From: Ignavibacteriaceae bacterium
GTDB taxonomy: Bacteria > Bacteroidota > Ignavibacteria > Ignavibacteriales > Ignavibacteriaceae
NCBI GenBank assembly: GCA_013360295.1
Contig: JABWCL010000018.1
Location: 16,699-80,698, forward strand
Length of the DNA stretch: 64,000 bases
Reading direction: 5' to 3'
The notes beneath the pieces are model-generated. The model saw only the letters and a program-made list of their open reading frames with translations. It did not search any database and had not been told where the DNA came from. This document shows, one piece after another, positions 53,372 through 63,810 of this stretch. The stretch's first letter is position 1. Every line of letters starts with the position of its first letter. A program made the position numbers and the translations under genes.

Positions 53372-55384
53372 TTGAAATCTCAGGATCCCCGCATTGACGG
53401 TCTGGCGATAAATACAATCAGAGTTTTAGCCATGGAATCAATACAGAAAGCAAATTCCGGCCACCCGGGTATGCCTATGGGCTGTGCTCCTATCGCTTAT
53501 TATCTTTACGCAAAGGCAATGAAACATAACCCCGATAACCCGGGATGGATAAACCGTGACAGGTTCGTCCTTTCCGCCGGACACGGAAGTATGCTTCTCT
53601 ATAGTATACTTCACCTGGCTGGGTATGATCTGTCAATGGATGAGCTAAAACAATTCAGGCAACTTGACAGCAAGACCCCCGGGCACCCGGAGTATGGGCA
53701 CACAGCCGGAGTCGAAACCACTACAGGCCCTCTCGGTCAGGGCTTTGCGAATGCGGTCGGGATGGCTATCGCACAGCAGTTCCTCGCGGCAAAATTCAAT
53801 AAAGAGAAATTCCCGATTATTGATAACTATATATACGGCATCTGCAGCGACGGTGACCTGATGGAGGGGATATCCCACGAAGCAGCTTCTTTAGCAGGAC
53901 ATCTCGGGCTGGGAAAGATCATCTTCTTTTATGACAATAACGGTATTTCAATTGACGGAAAAACCAAACTGACTTTCTCCGAGGATATTAAGAAAAGATT
54001 TGAGGCCTATAACTGGCACACGGAAACGGTGATGGATGTTAACGACCTGACGCAGATTGAATCCGCGCTCAGTAAAGCGCAGGCGGAAAGTCGCCCTTCG
54101 CTTATAATAACAACAACCAACATCGGTTACGGCAGCCCGAACAAGCAGGATACTTCGTCTGCTCACGGCTCGCCGCTTGGTGATGATGAAATAAAACTCA
54201 CAAAGGAGAAATTAGGCTGGGAGTACGCTGAACCGTTCTATGTTCCCGCGGAGGTTAGGGAATACTTTGCTTCGGTAAAAAAGGAACTTGTAAGTAAAAA
54301 TGAAGAATGGAACACGCTCTTTGTAGGATATAAAGATAAATATCCGGCTGAAGCGAAAGAGCTTATGGAATTCCTTGGAGGCAAGGTAAGTGAATCACAG
54401 TTGGCTTCAGTCCCGTTCTTCGCCGCTGACAGTAAGGGTATCGCCACAAGACAGGCATCAGGTAAGGTGATTAATGCTGTAGCGGATAATATTAGGAACC
54501 TCGTGGGAGGATCAGCGGATCTGTATGCATCAAATAATACAAAGATCAATTCTTCTGCTCCGTTCTCTAAAGAGGATTACTCCGGAAGGAACATTTATTA
54601 CGGCATACGCGAGCACGCAATGGCGGCAATATGCAACGGAATGGCTGTGTATGGCGGCGTTATTCCTTTCTGCAGTACATTCCTTGTCTTTGCTGATTAT
54701 ATGAAGCCTTCCATAAGGCTTGCGGCATTAATGAAGCTGCGTGTTATATATGTTCTTACTCACGATAGTATCGGCGTCGGAGAAGACGGACCGACGCATC
54801 AGCCGGTTGAACATATCGCGTCGTTAAGGATTATTCCAAATACAATTGTCCTTCGCCCCTGTGACGCCAACGAAACCGCCGAAGCCTGGAAGGTCGCCCT
54901 TGAAACAAAAGGTTCCCCCGTGGTAATTGCCCTAACAAGACAGTCACTGCCGGTGCTTGACCGCGGTGAATTCGCATCAGCCTCGGAATTAAGAAATGGG
55001 GCTTATACGCTCATTCAATACGGCGAAAAATCTGATGTGGTAATAATTGCTTCCGGATCGGAAGTGCATCCCGCACTCACCGCGGCAAAAAACCTGTATG
55101 AAAAAGGGATTGGAGTGAGGGTTGTCAGTATGCCGAGTATGGAGCTTTTCGAAAGGCAGAGCGACGAATATAAGGAAAGCGTAATTCCGTCGGCAGGATG
55201 CCTGAAGGTTTCCGTTGAAGCCGGTGTCACTTTCGGTTGGCAGAAATACACGGGCGCAGGCGGAATTAATATTGGTATTGACGCATTTGGCGCTTCGGCA
55301 CCTGAGAAAACACTGATGAAGAAGTACGGGTTTACCGCCGAAAATATTACTGAATCTGTATTGAAAAAATTAAATAAAAATTAG
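53372..55384 (+). CDS. tkt: Transketolase
   Basis: 670 residues, full length. Start at TTG 53372 with GGAGG 6 bases upstream. Motifs: [12 protein letters not shown], the thiamine-pyrophosphate site [14 protein letters not shown] ... DNNGISIDG, the pyrimidine-domain [15 protein letters not shown], and [18 protein letters not shown]. It transfers two-carbon units in the pentose-phosphate pathway. It is followed by the esterase gene after about 50 bases; co-transcription is possible. Confidence 0.95.
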   Translation: MKSQDPRIDGLAINTIRVLAMESIQKANSGHPGMPMGCAPIAYYLYAKAMKHNPDNPGWINRDRFVLSAGHGSMLLYSILHLAGYDLSMDELKQFRQLDSKTPGHPEYGHTAGVETTTGPLGQGFANAVGMAIAQQFLAAKFNKEKFPIIDNYIYGICSDGDLMEGISHEAASLAGHLGLGKIIFFYDNNGISIDGKTKLTFSEDIKKRFEAYNWHTETVMDVNDLTQIESALSKAQAESRPSLIITTTNIGYGSPNKQDTSSAHGSPLGDDEIKLTKEKLGWEYAEPFYVPAEVREYFASVKKELVSKNEEWNTLFVGYKDKYPAEAKELMEFLGGKVSESQLASVPFFAADSKGIATRQASGKVINAVADNIRNLVGGSADLYASNNTKINSSAPFSKEDYSGRNIYYGIREHAMAAICNGMAVYGGVIPFCSTFLVFADYMKPSIRLAALMKLRVIYVLTHDSIGVGEDGPTHQPVEHIASLRIIPNTIVLRPCDANETAEAWKVALETKGSPVVIALTRQSLPVLDRGEFASASELRNGAYTLIQYGEKSDVVIIASGSEVHPALTAAKNLYEKGIGVRVVSMPSMELFERQSDEYKESVIPSAGCLKVSVEAGVTFGWQKYTGAGGINIGIDAFGASAPEKTLMKKYGFTAENITESVLKKLNKN

Positions 55385-55437
55385 ATATCATTAGACGGGA
55401 GAAAGATCCCGGTTTATCATATAATAAAGGAAAGTTA

Positions 55438-56160
55438 TTGAAGGAAGAGTATCATAAATGGCGCTCGCAGTACACCGACCGCGAGTTTGAAATGCTTGTA
55501 TTTGGCCACGCAGGCTACCCTGTAATCCTTTTTCCCACCTCGCGCGGAAGGTATTACCAGGGGAAGGACTTTGGCCTGATTGATTCGGTGAAGCACCTGA
55601 TTGAGGGGGGCGTTATTAAAGTGTATTGTCCGGACAGTATGGACCATCTTAGCTGGTATAATTACGGAATTCATCCCTCGGACAGGGTAAAAACGCACAG
55701 CGCGTATGAAAACCTCATCCTCAACGATGTAATCGCCTTCGCGAAATATGAGACTGGCGAGAAAAAAGTGTGCCTCTCCGGGTGCAGTTTCGGCGGATAC
55801 CACGCTTCGAATACGGCTTTCAGGCACCCCGACCAGGTAGGGTACCTTTTTACGATGGGTGGAGCTTTTGATATTAAGCAGTTTATTATGGGATATTATG
55901 ACGATAATTGTTATTTTAACAACCCCCCCGATTATTTATCTAATTTAAAGGATTCTTGGTATCTTGACAGAATGCGCAAAATGGGTATAGCCTTTGGTAC
56001 CGGGGAGTGGGATATATGTTTGAAAGAAAACCTGATTGTGTCCGATTTGCTCAATTCACTCGGAGTCAGCCACTGGCTTGATAACAGGCAAGGAGTTGGG
56101 CACGACTGGAACTGGTGGAAAGAGATGTTTCCGAAATACCTTAACTTAATCAAGAGTTAA
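55438..56160 (+). CDS. Esterase-like alpha/beta hydrolase
   Basis: 240 residues from TTG 55438 with AAAGGA upstream. The nucleophile elbow is GCSFGGYHA (Ser ~117) and the C-terminal GVGHDW gives the catalytic His. The fold matches the putative-esterase (esterase D/antigen-85-like) family. It is separated from the amidoligase genes by 215 bases of repeat but points the same way. In predicted amidoligase clusters such a hydrolase can remove or transfer an acyl group; here the link is contextual. Confidence 0.8.
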   Translation: MKEEYHKWRSQYTDREFEMLVFGHAGYPVILFPTSRGRYYQGKDFGLIDSVKHLIEGGVIKVYCPDSMDHLSWYNYGIHPSDRVKTHSAYENLILNDVIAFAKYETGEKKVCLSGCSFGGYHASNTAFRHPDQVGYLFTMGGAFDIKQFIMGYYDDNCYFNNPPDYLSNLKDSWYLDRMRKMGIAFGTGEWDICLKENLIVSDLLNSLGVSHWLDNRQGVGHDWNWWKEMFPKYLNLIKS

Positions 56161-56185
56161 AAGTTAAAAATTAAGAGTTAAAAGT
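56161..56185. repeat. Left arm of A/T-rich inverted repeat
   Basis: Pairs with 56306-56329 at about 23 of 25 positions, enclosing about 120 bases between the esterase and first ATP-grasp genes. The sequence belongs to the 'TTAAAAATTAAGAGTTA' spacer family seen across the window. Confidence 0.55.
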
Positions 56186-56305
56186 TTGGGCGTTGTTTAC
56201 ATTATTCTTGTTAAACATATCAGGAGCTGTTTTTCGGGGACGATAGCCGCTTTAAGAAAATCGGATGCGGCTGTTAATCATAGTTGTAGATAAAATTAAT
56301 TCTTA

Positions 56306-56329
56306 ACTTTTAACTCTTAATTCTTAACT
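56306..56329. repeat. Right arm of A/T-rich inverted repeat
   Basis: Inverted near-copy of 56161-56185. Together they could form a long stem or mark the ends of a MITE-like insertion. Confidence 0.55.
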
Positions 56330-56375
56330 GAAATAATTCTTAATTCATAATTTTTAATTTTAAAGAGAGGCTTAA

Positions 56376-57320
56376 ATGAAAAAGATCGGTATTTTATACG
56401 GGCAGGAAAATACCTTCCCGCCGGCGTTTGTAGAAAGAGTGAACTCGAAAGGTGAAGCCGGCATAATTGCCGAGGCTGTAAAGGTTGGCAAGGTATTGCA
56501 GGCAGTTCCGCAGGGTTATGACGTGATAATAGACAGGATATCACAGGATGTTCCTTTCTACCGCGCGATGCTGAAGAACGCGGCTATTACCGGTACCGCA
56601 GTGATAAATAATCCTTTCTGGTGGACCGCGGACGATAAGTTTTTTAATAACGCGCTCGCGGAAAAAGTTGGCGTGCCTGTGCCCAAGACAGTTATTCTTC
56701 CGTCAAATCAGCATCCGCCTGATACCAATGCAAATTCATTCCGCAACCTCGAGTTCCCGTTAGACTGGGAAGCAATATTTGATTATGTCGGGTTCCCTGC
56801 TTACTTTAAACCCTTTGCCGGCGGCGGCTGGAAAAATGTATACAGGGTTGAGAACAGGGAGCAGTTCTTTAATGCATACAATGAAACCGGCCAGTTGGTA
56901 ATGATGCTGCAGGAAGAAATTATATTTACCGATTACTTCCGCTGTTACTGCCTCGACAGGAAAGACGTACATTTAATGCAGTATGACCCGCGTCAGCCGC
57001 ACGAGAACCGCTACGTGAAGAATCCCCAGGCGAAGACGAAAAAGCTTATGGATACATTAACGGATTACGTCTTAAAACTTAACAAGGCTCTCGGCTACGA
57101 TTTTAATACCGTTGAGTTGGCTGTAAGAGACGGCATTCCTTACGCCATAGATTTCTGCAATCCCGCGCCGGATGCGGATGTTAATTCAGTCGGTCAGGAG
57201 AACTTTGAATGGATAGTTGAAGCTGCCGCGAATATGGCTATAAGAAGGGCGCTTTCGCACAAGGACGGAAGGAACAATCTCACCTGGGGCGAATTCATTA
57301 AAGAAAGTGTTAAATATTAA
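56376..57320 (+). CDS. ATP-grasp ligase (RimK-like) of a putative peptide-synthesis cluster
   Basis: 314 residues. PAYFKPFAGGGWKNVYRV (~147-164) is the ATP-grasp glycine-rich lid; the C-terminal VELAVRDGIPYAIDFCNPAPDADVN carries the Mg-binding Glu/Asp/Asn. Such enzymes join a carboxylate to an amine via an acyl-phosphate. It is the first of four closely spaced plus-strand genes (spacers about 20-30 bases) together with a GCS2 ligase, an M29-type peptidase and a second ATP-grasp-like protein. Confidence 0.82.
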   Translation: MKKIGILYGQENTFPPAFVERVNSKGEAGIIAEAVKVGKVLQAVPQGYDVIIDRISQDVPFYRAMLKNAAITGTAVINNPFWWTADDKFFNNALAEKVGVPVPKTVILPSNQHPPDTNANSFRNLEFPLDWEAIFDYVGFPAYFKPFAGGGWKNVYRVENREQFFNAYNETGQLVMMLQEEIIFTDYFRCYCLDRKDVHLMQYDPRQPHENRYVKNPQAKTKKLMDTLTDYVLKLNKALGYDFNTVELAVRDGIPYAIDFCNPAPDADVNSVGQENFEWIVEAAANMAIRRALSHKDGRNNLTWGEFIKESVKY

Positions 57321-57348
57321 GGATTATTTATAATCAGGAAGTTGTGTT

Positions 57349-58470
57349 ATGCCGGAAAAGAAAAATTTATTTACGCTGGGAGTCGAGGAAGAATTTCAGA
57401 TAGTTGATCCCGTAACGAGGGAACTGAAATCGCACATAGAGCAGATACTCGAAGAGGGGAAAATGATACTCCGAGAGCAGGTTAAGCCTGAAATGCATCA
57501 GTCCGTGGTGGAAATGGGCACTGATGTTTGTACAAATATTAAAGACGCCAAAAGGGAGGTGTTTAAACTGCGCAGTGAACTGAGGAAACTCGCGCATAAA
57601 AATAACCTCCGGATCGCAGCCGCCGGGACGCACCCCTTCTCACACTGGAAAGACCAGCGCATAACTGAGCACCCGCGATATAAGCAGGTGGTTGATGATA
57701 TGCAGCAGGTCGCCCGCGCCAACCTGATCTTCGGTTTGCACGTGCACGTGGGTATTGATGACCGCGATGACGCGATACATATTATGAACACCGCTAGGTA
57801 CTTCCTGCCGCACATTTTCGCGCTTTCAACAAATTCGCCATTCTGGCTCGGGAGGAACACCGGATTCAAGTCTTACCGCTCTAAAGTATTTGACCGCTTC
57901 CCGAGGACAGGCATTCCGGATTTCTTCGCCAGCGCGGGAGAATTTGACGAATATGTAAAACTTCTTATCAAGACCGGTTGTATTGACAACGCGAAGAAGA
58001 TATGGTGGGATATCCGCCTTCATCCATTCTTCGGTACACTGGAATTCCGTATCTGCGACATACCGATGAGAGCAGAGGAGACGGTGGCGCTGGCAGCGCT
58101 GATGCAGGCAATTGTCGCTAAACTTTATAAAATGTTGCGCCAGAATACTATCTTCCGTAATTACCGCAGGGTACTCATAGCGGAAAATAAATGGCGTGCG
58201 AGCCGTTACGGTATTTCAGGGAAACTGATTGACTTTGGTAAAAAAGAGGAAGTTCCTACTGCCGACCTTATTAACGAACTCCTTGAGTTTGTTGATGATG
58301 TGGTAGATGAACTCGACAGCCGCGAAGAGATAAATTACATTCATAAGATGCTTGAAATGGGCAGCGGCGCTGACAGGCAGTTGAAGGTCTGGGAGCAGTC
58401 TTATGATCTTAAGACGGTTGTTGATTTTATAATTGAAGAAACTTCCTTCGGGCTTGACCCCATAAACTAA
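57349..58470 (+). CDS. GCS2-type carboxylate-amine ligase (YbdK-like)
   Basis: 373 residues, the usual length. LGVEEEFQIVDP near the N-terminus, AAAGTHPFSHW, GLHVHVGI and LEFRICDIPM match the GCS2 glutamate-cysteine-ligase-like family. The family forms amide bonds with ATP, often on glutamate or other amino acids; specificity cannot be read. Central gene of the cluster. Confidence 0.87.
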   Translation: MPEKKNLFTLGVEEEFQIVDPVTRELKSHIEQILEEGKMILREQVKPEMHQSVVEMGTDVCTNIKDAKREVFKLRSELRKLAHKNNLRIAAAGTHPFSHWKDQRITEHPRYKQVVDDMQQVARANLIFGLHVHVGIDDRDDAIHIMNTARYFLPHIFALSTNSPFWLGRNTGFKSYRSKVFDRFPRTGIPDFFASAGEFDEYVKLLIKTGCIDNAKKIWWDIRLHPFFGTLEFRICDIPMRAEETVALAALMQAIVAKLYKMLRQNTIFRNYRRVLIAENKWRASRYGISGKLIDFGKKEEVPTADLINELLEFVDDVVDELDSREEINYIHKMLEMGSGADRQLKVWEQSYDLKTVVDFIIEETSFGLDPIN

Positions 58471-58497
58471 TTTTATTTAACAACGAAAGGAATCGTA

Positions 58498-59517
58498 TTG
58501 TCAACTGATATTAAAGCAGTATCATTTGAAAAAGACCTGGTGGAGGGAGCGCATAACGCGATCAATGTGTGCCTTAAGCTCCAGCCGCAGGAAAGAATAA
58601 CTATAATTGCCGATAACGAGTGCGTGGAAATAGCCGCTGCTCTCGTAAATGAAATTGAAAAAGTCGGTTCAGAGTATTCGCTTTTTGTGCTTGAAGATTA
58701 TGTTCAGCGCCCGATGCAGGATATGCCCGCGTTTATACTGGAAGACCTCGCTAAATCACAGGTCAGTATCTACGCGTGCCTGACACAGACGGGCGAACTG
58801 AAAACAAGGATACAAATGACTGACGTGGTCAATCAGCATAAGATACGCCACGGGCATATGGTTAACATAACAAAACAGATAATGAAAGAGGGAATGCGCG
58901 CGGACTTTCTTAAGGTGGATGAACTCAGCCAGCGGCTTATTGAAAAGGCGCGCAAGGCAAAGTTTATCACCGCAAAGACCGACGCGGGCACCCATCTTGT
59001 GGCAGAGTTCTCACAGTCACTGCAATGGGTAAAGACCAGCGGACTGATAACCACACTGAAGTGGGGCAATCTTCCGGGCGGCGAGATCTTTACTTCGCCA
59101 TACAACGTTAACGGGACGTTTGTTGTTGACGGGGTTGTCGGCGATTACCTCTGCGCAAAGTACGGCGACCTGAAGGAAACTCCGCTTACAATAGAAATTA
59201 AAGATTCACGCATTGTTAAAATGGCCTGCGATAACAAAGAACTGCTTGAAGAGTTCACCGCCTATACTATGACCGATGAAAACAGTAACCGCGTGGGCGA
59301 GTTCGCGATCGGTACAAACATCGCGGTCACACACGTTATCGGAAATATTCTGCAGGATGAAAAAATACCCGGGCTTCATATGGCGTTCGGGCACCCTTAC
59401 TCGCAGCATACGGGCGCTGACTGGGTTTCCACGACGCATATTGACTGCGTGGGAAGAGCTTTTGATATCTGGTTTGATGATGAGAAAATTATGGAAAAGG
59501 GGAAGTTCCTTATCTGA
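58498..59517 (+). CDS. M29-type aminopeptidase-like protein
   Basis: 339 residues from TTG 58498 (GAAAGGA upstream). GNLPGGEIFTSP, GEFAIGTN, HMAFGHPYSQHTGA and HIDCV supply the Glu, His and Asp metal ligands of thermophilic (AmpS/AmpT) M29 aminopeptidases. Placed among three amide-forming enzymes, it may trim a precursor, recycle the product, or carry out a lyase-like step. Confidence 0.82.
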   Translation: MSTDIKAVSFEKDLVEGAHNAINVCLKLQPQERITIIADNECVEIAAALVNEIEKVGSEYSLFVLEDYVQRPMQDMPAFILEDLAKSQVSIYACLTQTGELKTRIQMTDVVNQHKIRHGHMVNITKQIMKEGMRADFLKVDELSQRLIEKARKAKFITAKTDAGTHLVAEFSQSLQWVKTSGLITTLKWGNLPGGEIFTSPYNVNGTFVVDGVVGDYLCAKYGDLKETPLTIEIKDSRIVKMACDNKELLEEFTAYTMTDENSNRVGEFAIGTNIAVTHVIGNILQDEKIPGLHMAFGHPYSQHTGADWVSTTHIDCVGRAFDIWFDDEKIMEKGKFLI

Positions 59518-59537
59518 ATGTAATTTAAGGCATAATT

Positions 59538-60713
59538 ATGATTGAAGAGATTAGAAAACAATATAACCGTGAGTTCACCGAAGGCAAATACGCCGCTTTT
59601 CAGGAAGAGCTGAACAGCTATACTTATTATCCCGCTGATTTCAGGGTGTGCGAGACACCGCTGTTCCTTTCTGATTCGATGCGCGATAAACTCATTGAAG
59701 CAGGCGAAGAGATTACCGCTCAGCTCCAAACGGATGCTTTTAAGAAGCAGTGCGCGGGAGCCATCCCGAAAGGGCTGGAAGTCCCCAATGAAGACGCGCA
59801 CACCACTTTTCTCCAGATTGATTATGCTATATGCAAAGATGAAAACGGAGATTTCTTTCCTCAGCTCATAGAACTCCAGGGGTTTCCCTCGCTCTATGCG
59901 TTCCAGTATTACCTGCCGAGGATCATCAGAAATCATTTCTCTATACCTGAAGGGTTCACGCCTTACTTCAGCGGTATGAATGATGAAAAATACGCTGAGA
60001 TGCTCAGCAAGGTGATAGTGGGGGAGAGTGATCCCGAAAATGTTATTCTGCTCGAAATTGACCCGGCAAGCCAGAAAACCAGGATTGACTTTGCCAGTAC
60101 CGAAGATCTGATTAAGGTAAAATCAGTTTGTATAACTAAGATCAGAAAGCGGGGTAATAAACTGTTCTATACGGAGAATGGGAGAGAGATACCGGTTGAC
60201 CGGATCTATAACCGCGTAATTTATGATGAGCTGAAACGTAAGGAAATAAAATATGATTTCAGATTCACCGAGGAACTTGACGTAAAGTGGGTTGGGCACC
60301 CTAACTGGTTTTTTAAGATCAGTAAATACACACTCCCGTTCCTGAAGAGCAGGTATGTTCCTAAGTCTTTTATGTTAAACGAACTCACCGAATATCCGGC
60401 TGACCTTGAAAACTACGTGCTTAAACCACTCTTCTCTTTCGCGGGGCTGGGAGTTAAAATTGATATTGATAAAAAGTCCTTGGATGAAATAACGGACAGG
60501 GAGAATTACATCCTTCAGCACAAGATCGAATACACCCCGCTTATCGAAACCCCCGATGAAAAATCCAGGGTTGAGATCAGGATGATGTATCTCTGGGATG
60601 AAGAACCTGTACTGGTAAATAATCTTGTCAGGACGAGTAAAGGGAAAATGATGGGAGTGGATTTTAACAAGAATAAGGTATGGGTCGGTTCAAGCTGCGC
60701 GTTTCACAGGTGA
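59538..60713 (+). CDS. ATP-grasp-like (glutathionylspermidine-synthase-like) ligase
   Basis: 391 residues. YVLKPLFSFAGLGVKI is an ATP-grasp-type nucleotide loop near residue 294; VEIRMMYLWDEEPVLVNNLVRT and KVWVGSSCAF follow, as in circularly permuted ATP-grasp proteins. The N-terminal half (PQLIELQGFPSLYAFQYYLP) looks like a substrate-side domain. Last gene of the cluster, 20 bases after the peptidase gene. Probable second amide-bond former. Confidence 0.65.
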   Translation: MIEEIRKQYNREFTEGKYAAFQEELNSYTYYPADFRVCETPLFLSDSMRDKLIEAGEEITAQLQTDAFKKQCAGAIPKGLEVPNEDAHTTFLQIDYAICKDENGDFFPQLIELQGFPSLYAFQYYLPRIIRNHFSIPEGFTPYFSGMNDEKYAEMLSKVIVGESDPENVILLEIDPASQKTRIDFASTEDLIKVKSVCITKIRKRGNKLFYTENGREIPVDRIYNRVIYDELKRKEIKYDFRFTEELDVKWVGHPNWFFKISKYTLPFLKSRYVPKSFMLNELTEYPADLENYVLKPLFSFAGLGVKIDIDKKSLDEITDRENYILQHKIEYTPLIETPDEKSRVEIRMMYLWDEEPVLVNNLVRTSKGKMMGVDFNKNKVWVGSSCAFHR

Positions 60714-60822
60714 GCGCTGTAAAGTAATAGTCCGGAGAATCTCAGTTAGCCGGGGGGATGTGAAATATGTCATATTAAAGCGGAAATAAAACTGTATTTT
60801 GGAACAGTAATAATTAAAATTT

Positions 60823-63663
60823 ATGAAGGATAACTTGACAGGTTCCACTTTCGATCCCTCTTCCGTCAGGATTCGCACCGGGCTTTACACGAGGCAGGTG
60901 CTGGCACTGTTCTGGGTTGTTTTTATTATTCCTCTCGCGGGGTTGGTTTTTATGCTGACCGGCGATTCTCTGAACGATGACCTGTTTGAACGCCTCATTG
61001 TCTCCGCTTCTCTTCTGTTGGTCTTTTCAATCTCACGCATTTTCCCTCCCCTCTCCAAAAGATTCGGGACGGTCTATAACGCAACTGCATTTCTGATTAC
61101 TCTATGGAGTGTTTTTGTATTATATACAAACAACTATTCTCCGTATTACATCATCGCGTTTCTCCTGCTGTTTATTCCCCTTGGATTCGGTTTTTCCTCC
61201 AGGGGATGGTTCGTTTCGTATGTTATTTTAACTGCTCTGCTCACGCCGGCAATGGCATTCCTCCTCGATTTTCCGGCCGCGGAACCTCTTTTTACCCTAA
61301 TTCTCTTTCCGGCAGTCTCGCTCTTTATGTATCTGTTCCATCCCGCGGGATGGGGGAAAGAGAAAACATCAGGAACGGAAAGCAGTGCCGATTGTGCTTT
61401 TTTCGCGCGGTTCCCTGACGCACTCCTTATGCTCGACCCGGAAACCGGGATGATCACTGACTGCAATAAGGAAGCAGTGAAACTATTTGAAGCGGAGACA
61501 AAAGAAAAGCTGATAAAAAAGAACATCAGGAAGTTTTACAGTAACCCGGACAGCACCCGTGATCTCCTGACAAAGTCCATTGAAAGCAGGGAGTATGAGT
61601 TCAACGGAAAAGAGGTCCGGTTCTACTCCGTAAAAAAGAGAAGCCTCGATGTGCAGATCTCATTCACCGACCTTGATGAAAATGATGACAAAAAACTTCT
61701 GATCAGAATTTCGGATATTACCCACAGAAGGATGATGGAAGAAGCGCTCCAAAAGAGTGAAGAGAGATTCAGGGCGCTGGTTGAGAATAATTATGAAGCT
61801 ATAATGATAATCAATACTGAAGGGATCGTACAGTATGTAAGCCCCGCGATAAAAGATACGCTCGGATACGCGCAGTATGAATACCTTCACGCGCCTTTCT
61901 TTGATATTATTCACGAAGATGATCTTCAGGTTGCCGGAGAACTGCTGAGGATAATTGTCGGCGGCGAGAAAGATTCAGCATTCACAATTGTGAGAGGCAG
62001 GAATAAAGAGGGGGCCTATAAATGGCTGGAGATAACCGCGACGAATAAACTTGGCGTCAGTGGTGTTGACGGAATAATCCTCTATCTCAGGGATGTTTCC
62101 GAGAGCAAAGAGTCTGAGATCACTCTTAAAGAGAGCGAAGCGAGACACCGGTTCCTTTTCGAGCACTCGCCTCTTGGAATTATCCGGTATGACGGAACAT
62201 ACGCTCACGTGGAATGCAATTCGGCGCTGCTGAAAACGCTTCACCTGCCGAAAGGACTTAACTCTGTATACAGCCTTGAAGAATTAACTGACAAAGCGCT
62301 CATTAACGTTTTAAATAGGGCACTTGCGGGCGAAAATGTTATAACGGAAGGCTCATTCAGCGGCCCCCGCGGTGAAGATATTTTGTATCTTCAAATATAC
62401 GCGTCTCCAGTAGTCCTTGGTGACGGGAAGGTATCAGGCGGAATCGCGATAATTGAAGATATCAGCGCAAGAAAAAAATCCGAAATAGAACTGATCCGCG
62501 CCAAAGATAAAGCGGAAGAAGCCAACAGGATCAAGTCGGCCTTCCTCGCAAATATGAGCCACGAACTGAGGACTCCAATGAACAGCATCCTCGGGTTTTC
62601 TCAGGTGCTTCGCGATGAACTTACCGACCCGCAGCAGAAAGTGATGGTCGAAACAATGCTCCGCGCGGGTTTAAGGCTTATGGGCACGCTGAATTCAATA
62701 CTCGACCTGTCGCTGATTGAAACAGGTGAAGTGGTTCTTACAATGAAGAGCGTTGAATTTGTTGATTATACTGAATTCATCGTAGAAAAACACCGGCACC
62801 GTGCGGAAGAAAAGAGCCTGATTTTCAGGGTAAGGTCACTCACTAAAGATGATATCGCTGTTTTAATAGATGAAAAAATGTACCATCAATGCATAGATAA
62901 CCTGTTAGATAACGCGATAAAATTCACGGATTCCGGTTATCTTGAAATTGAACTTGATTCAAAAGATAAATACGCAATGGTGAGGGTTAAAGATACCGGC
63001 ATAGGGTTAACGGATAAAGATATGGAAATTATCTTTCACGAGTTCAGGCAGGTAAGCGAGGGATACAACAGGCGGTTTGAGGGAAGCGGACTCGGCCTGC
63101 CGCTCGTAAAAAGAATAATGGAACTGATGAACGGAAAAGTAGAGGTAGAGAGCGAACTCGGAGTCGGATCAACATTTACAATATTTTTACCGGTTGAAGA
63201 GACGGCTGATAAATCAAAGGTAAAAAAGACAGTTAAGAAGGATACTTTTGAGGTTGCCACATCTATCGGGCACACCGTTCGCCCGGAAATACTCCTGGTG
63301 GAGGATAACCCGATGAACGTGGAAGTAACGGTTATGTTCCTGAGAAAGATCTGTGATGTTGCTTTTGCCCAAACGGGCCTGGAAGCGATAAGAATGATAA
63401 AGAAGAAACAATATTCCGTGGTCCTGATGGATATTAATCTTGGCAAGGAGATGTCGGGAATTGAAACCGCGCACGAAATAAAGAAACATAAAAACTACGC
63501 GAAGGTTCCTATCATCGCTTTAACCGGTTACGCAATGGCGGGGGACAGGGAAAAGCTTCTGAATGAAGGCTTTCACGATTATCTTGCCAAACCGATAGTA
63601 AGAGAAGAGCTGCGCGATCTTCTGCTTAATCTGTTTAAACTCCAGGGAATACATATAAGCTGA
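60823..63663 (+). CDS. Hybrid sensor histidine kinase with PAS domains and receiver
   Basis: 946 residues. About six membrane helices in the first ~170 residues, then three PAS domains (~190-300, ~310-430, ~440-560). The dimerisation/phospho-acceptor box is FLANMSHELRTPMNS (His ~585), with an HATPase domain (DNLLDNAIKFTDSG, GSGLGLPLVK) and a C-terminal receiver with Asp in VVLMDINLG (~868). No output DNA-binding domain, so the signal must pass to another regulator, perhaps the lone receiver at 52185. The stimulus is unknown. Confidence 0.92.
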   Translation: MKDNLTGSTFDPSSVRIRTGLYTRQVLALFWVVFIIPLAGLVFMLTGDSLNDDLFERLIVSASLLLVFSISRIFPPLSKRFGTVYNATAFLITLWSVFVLYTNNYSPYYIIAFLLLFIPLGFGFSSRGWFVSYVILTALLTPAMAFLLDFPAAEPLFTLILFPAVSLFMYLFHPAGWGKEKTSGTESSADCAFFARFPDALLMLDPETGMITDCNKEAVKLFEAETKEKLIKKNIRKFYSNPDSTRDLLTKSIESREYEFNGKEVRFYSVKKRSLDVQISFTDLDENDDKKLLIRISDITHRRMMEEALQKSEERFRALVENNYEAIMIINTEGIVQYVSPAIKDTLGYAQYEYLHAPFFDIIHEDDLQVAGELLRIIVGGEKDSAFTIVRGRNKEGAYKWLEITATNKLGVSGVDGIILYLRDVSESKESEITLKESEARHRFLFEHSPLGIIRYDGTYAHVECNSALLKTLHLPKGLNSVYSLEELTDKALINVLNRALAGENVITEGSFSGPRGEDILYLQIYASPVVLGDGKVSGGIAIIEDISARKKSEIELIRAKDKAEEANRIKSAFLANMSHELRTPMNSILGFSQVLRDELTDPQQKVMVETMLRAGLRLMGTLNSILDLSLIETGEVVLTMKSVEFVDYTEFIVEKHRHRAEEKSLIFRVRSLTKDDIAVLIDEKMYHQCIDNLLDNAIKFTDSGYLEIELDSKDKYAMVRVKDTGIGLTDKDMEIIFHEFRQVSEGYNRRFEGSGLGLPLVKRIMELMNGKVEVESELGVGSTFTIFLPVEETADKSKVKKTVKKDTFEVATSIGHTVRPEILLVEDNPMNVEVTVMFLRKICDVAFAQTGLEAIRMIKKKQYSVVLMDINLGKEMSGIETAHEIKKHKNYAKVPIIALTGYAMAGDREKLLNEGFHDYLAKPIVREELRDLLLNLFKLQGIHIS

Positions 63664-63738
63664 TCCTTAGCCGGCAGCACGGCAAGAATTTCGTGATTAT
63701 TTGCCAATCAAAGCTCTGCCGCAGAGCGATTAATTGAT

Positions 63739-63766
63739 AAAAAAAGGCGCGTTCCCGAACGCGCCT
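63739..63766 (-). terminator. Intrinsic terminator of the minus-strand gene at the right edge
   Basis: GGCGCGTT-CCCG-AACGCGCC hairpin; on the minus strand it is followed by seven T. It serves the T9SS-domain gene ending at 63811. Confidence 0.8.
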
Positions 63767-63810
63767 TACCTAAGGATTGTTTCATAATATTACTTACAAG
63801 CAATTATTCA

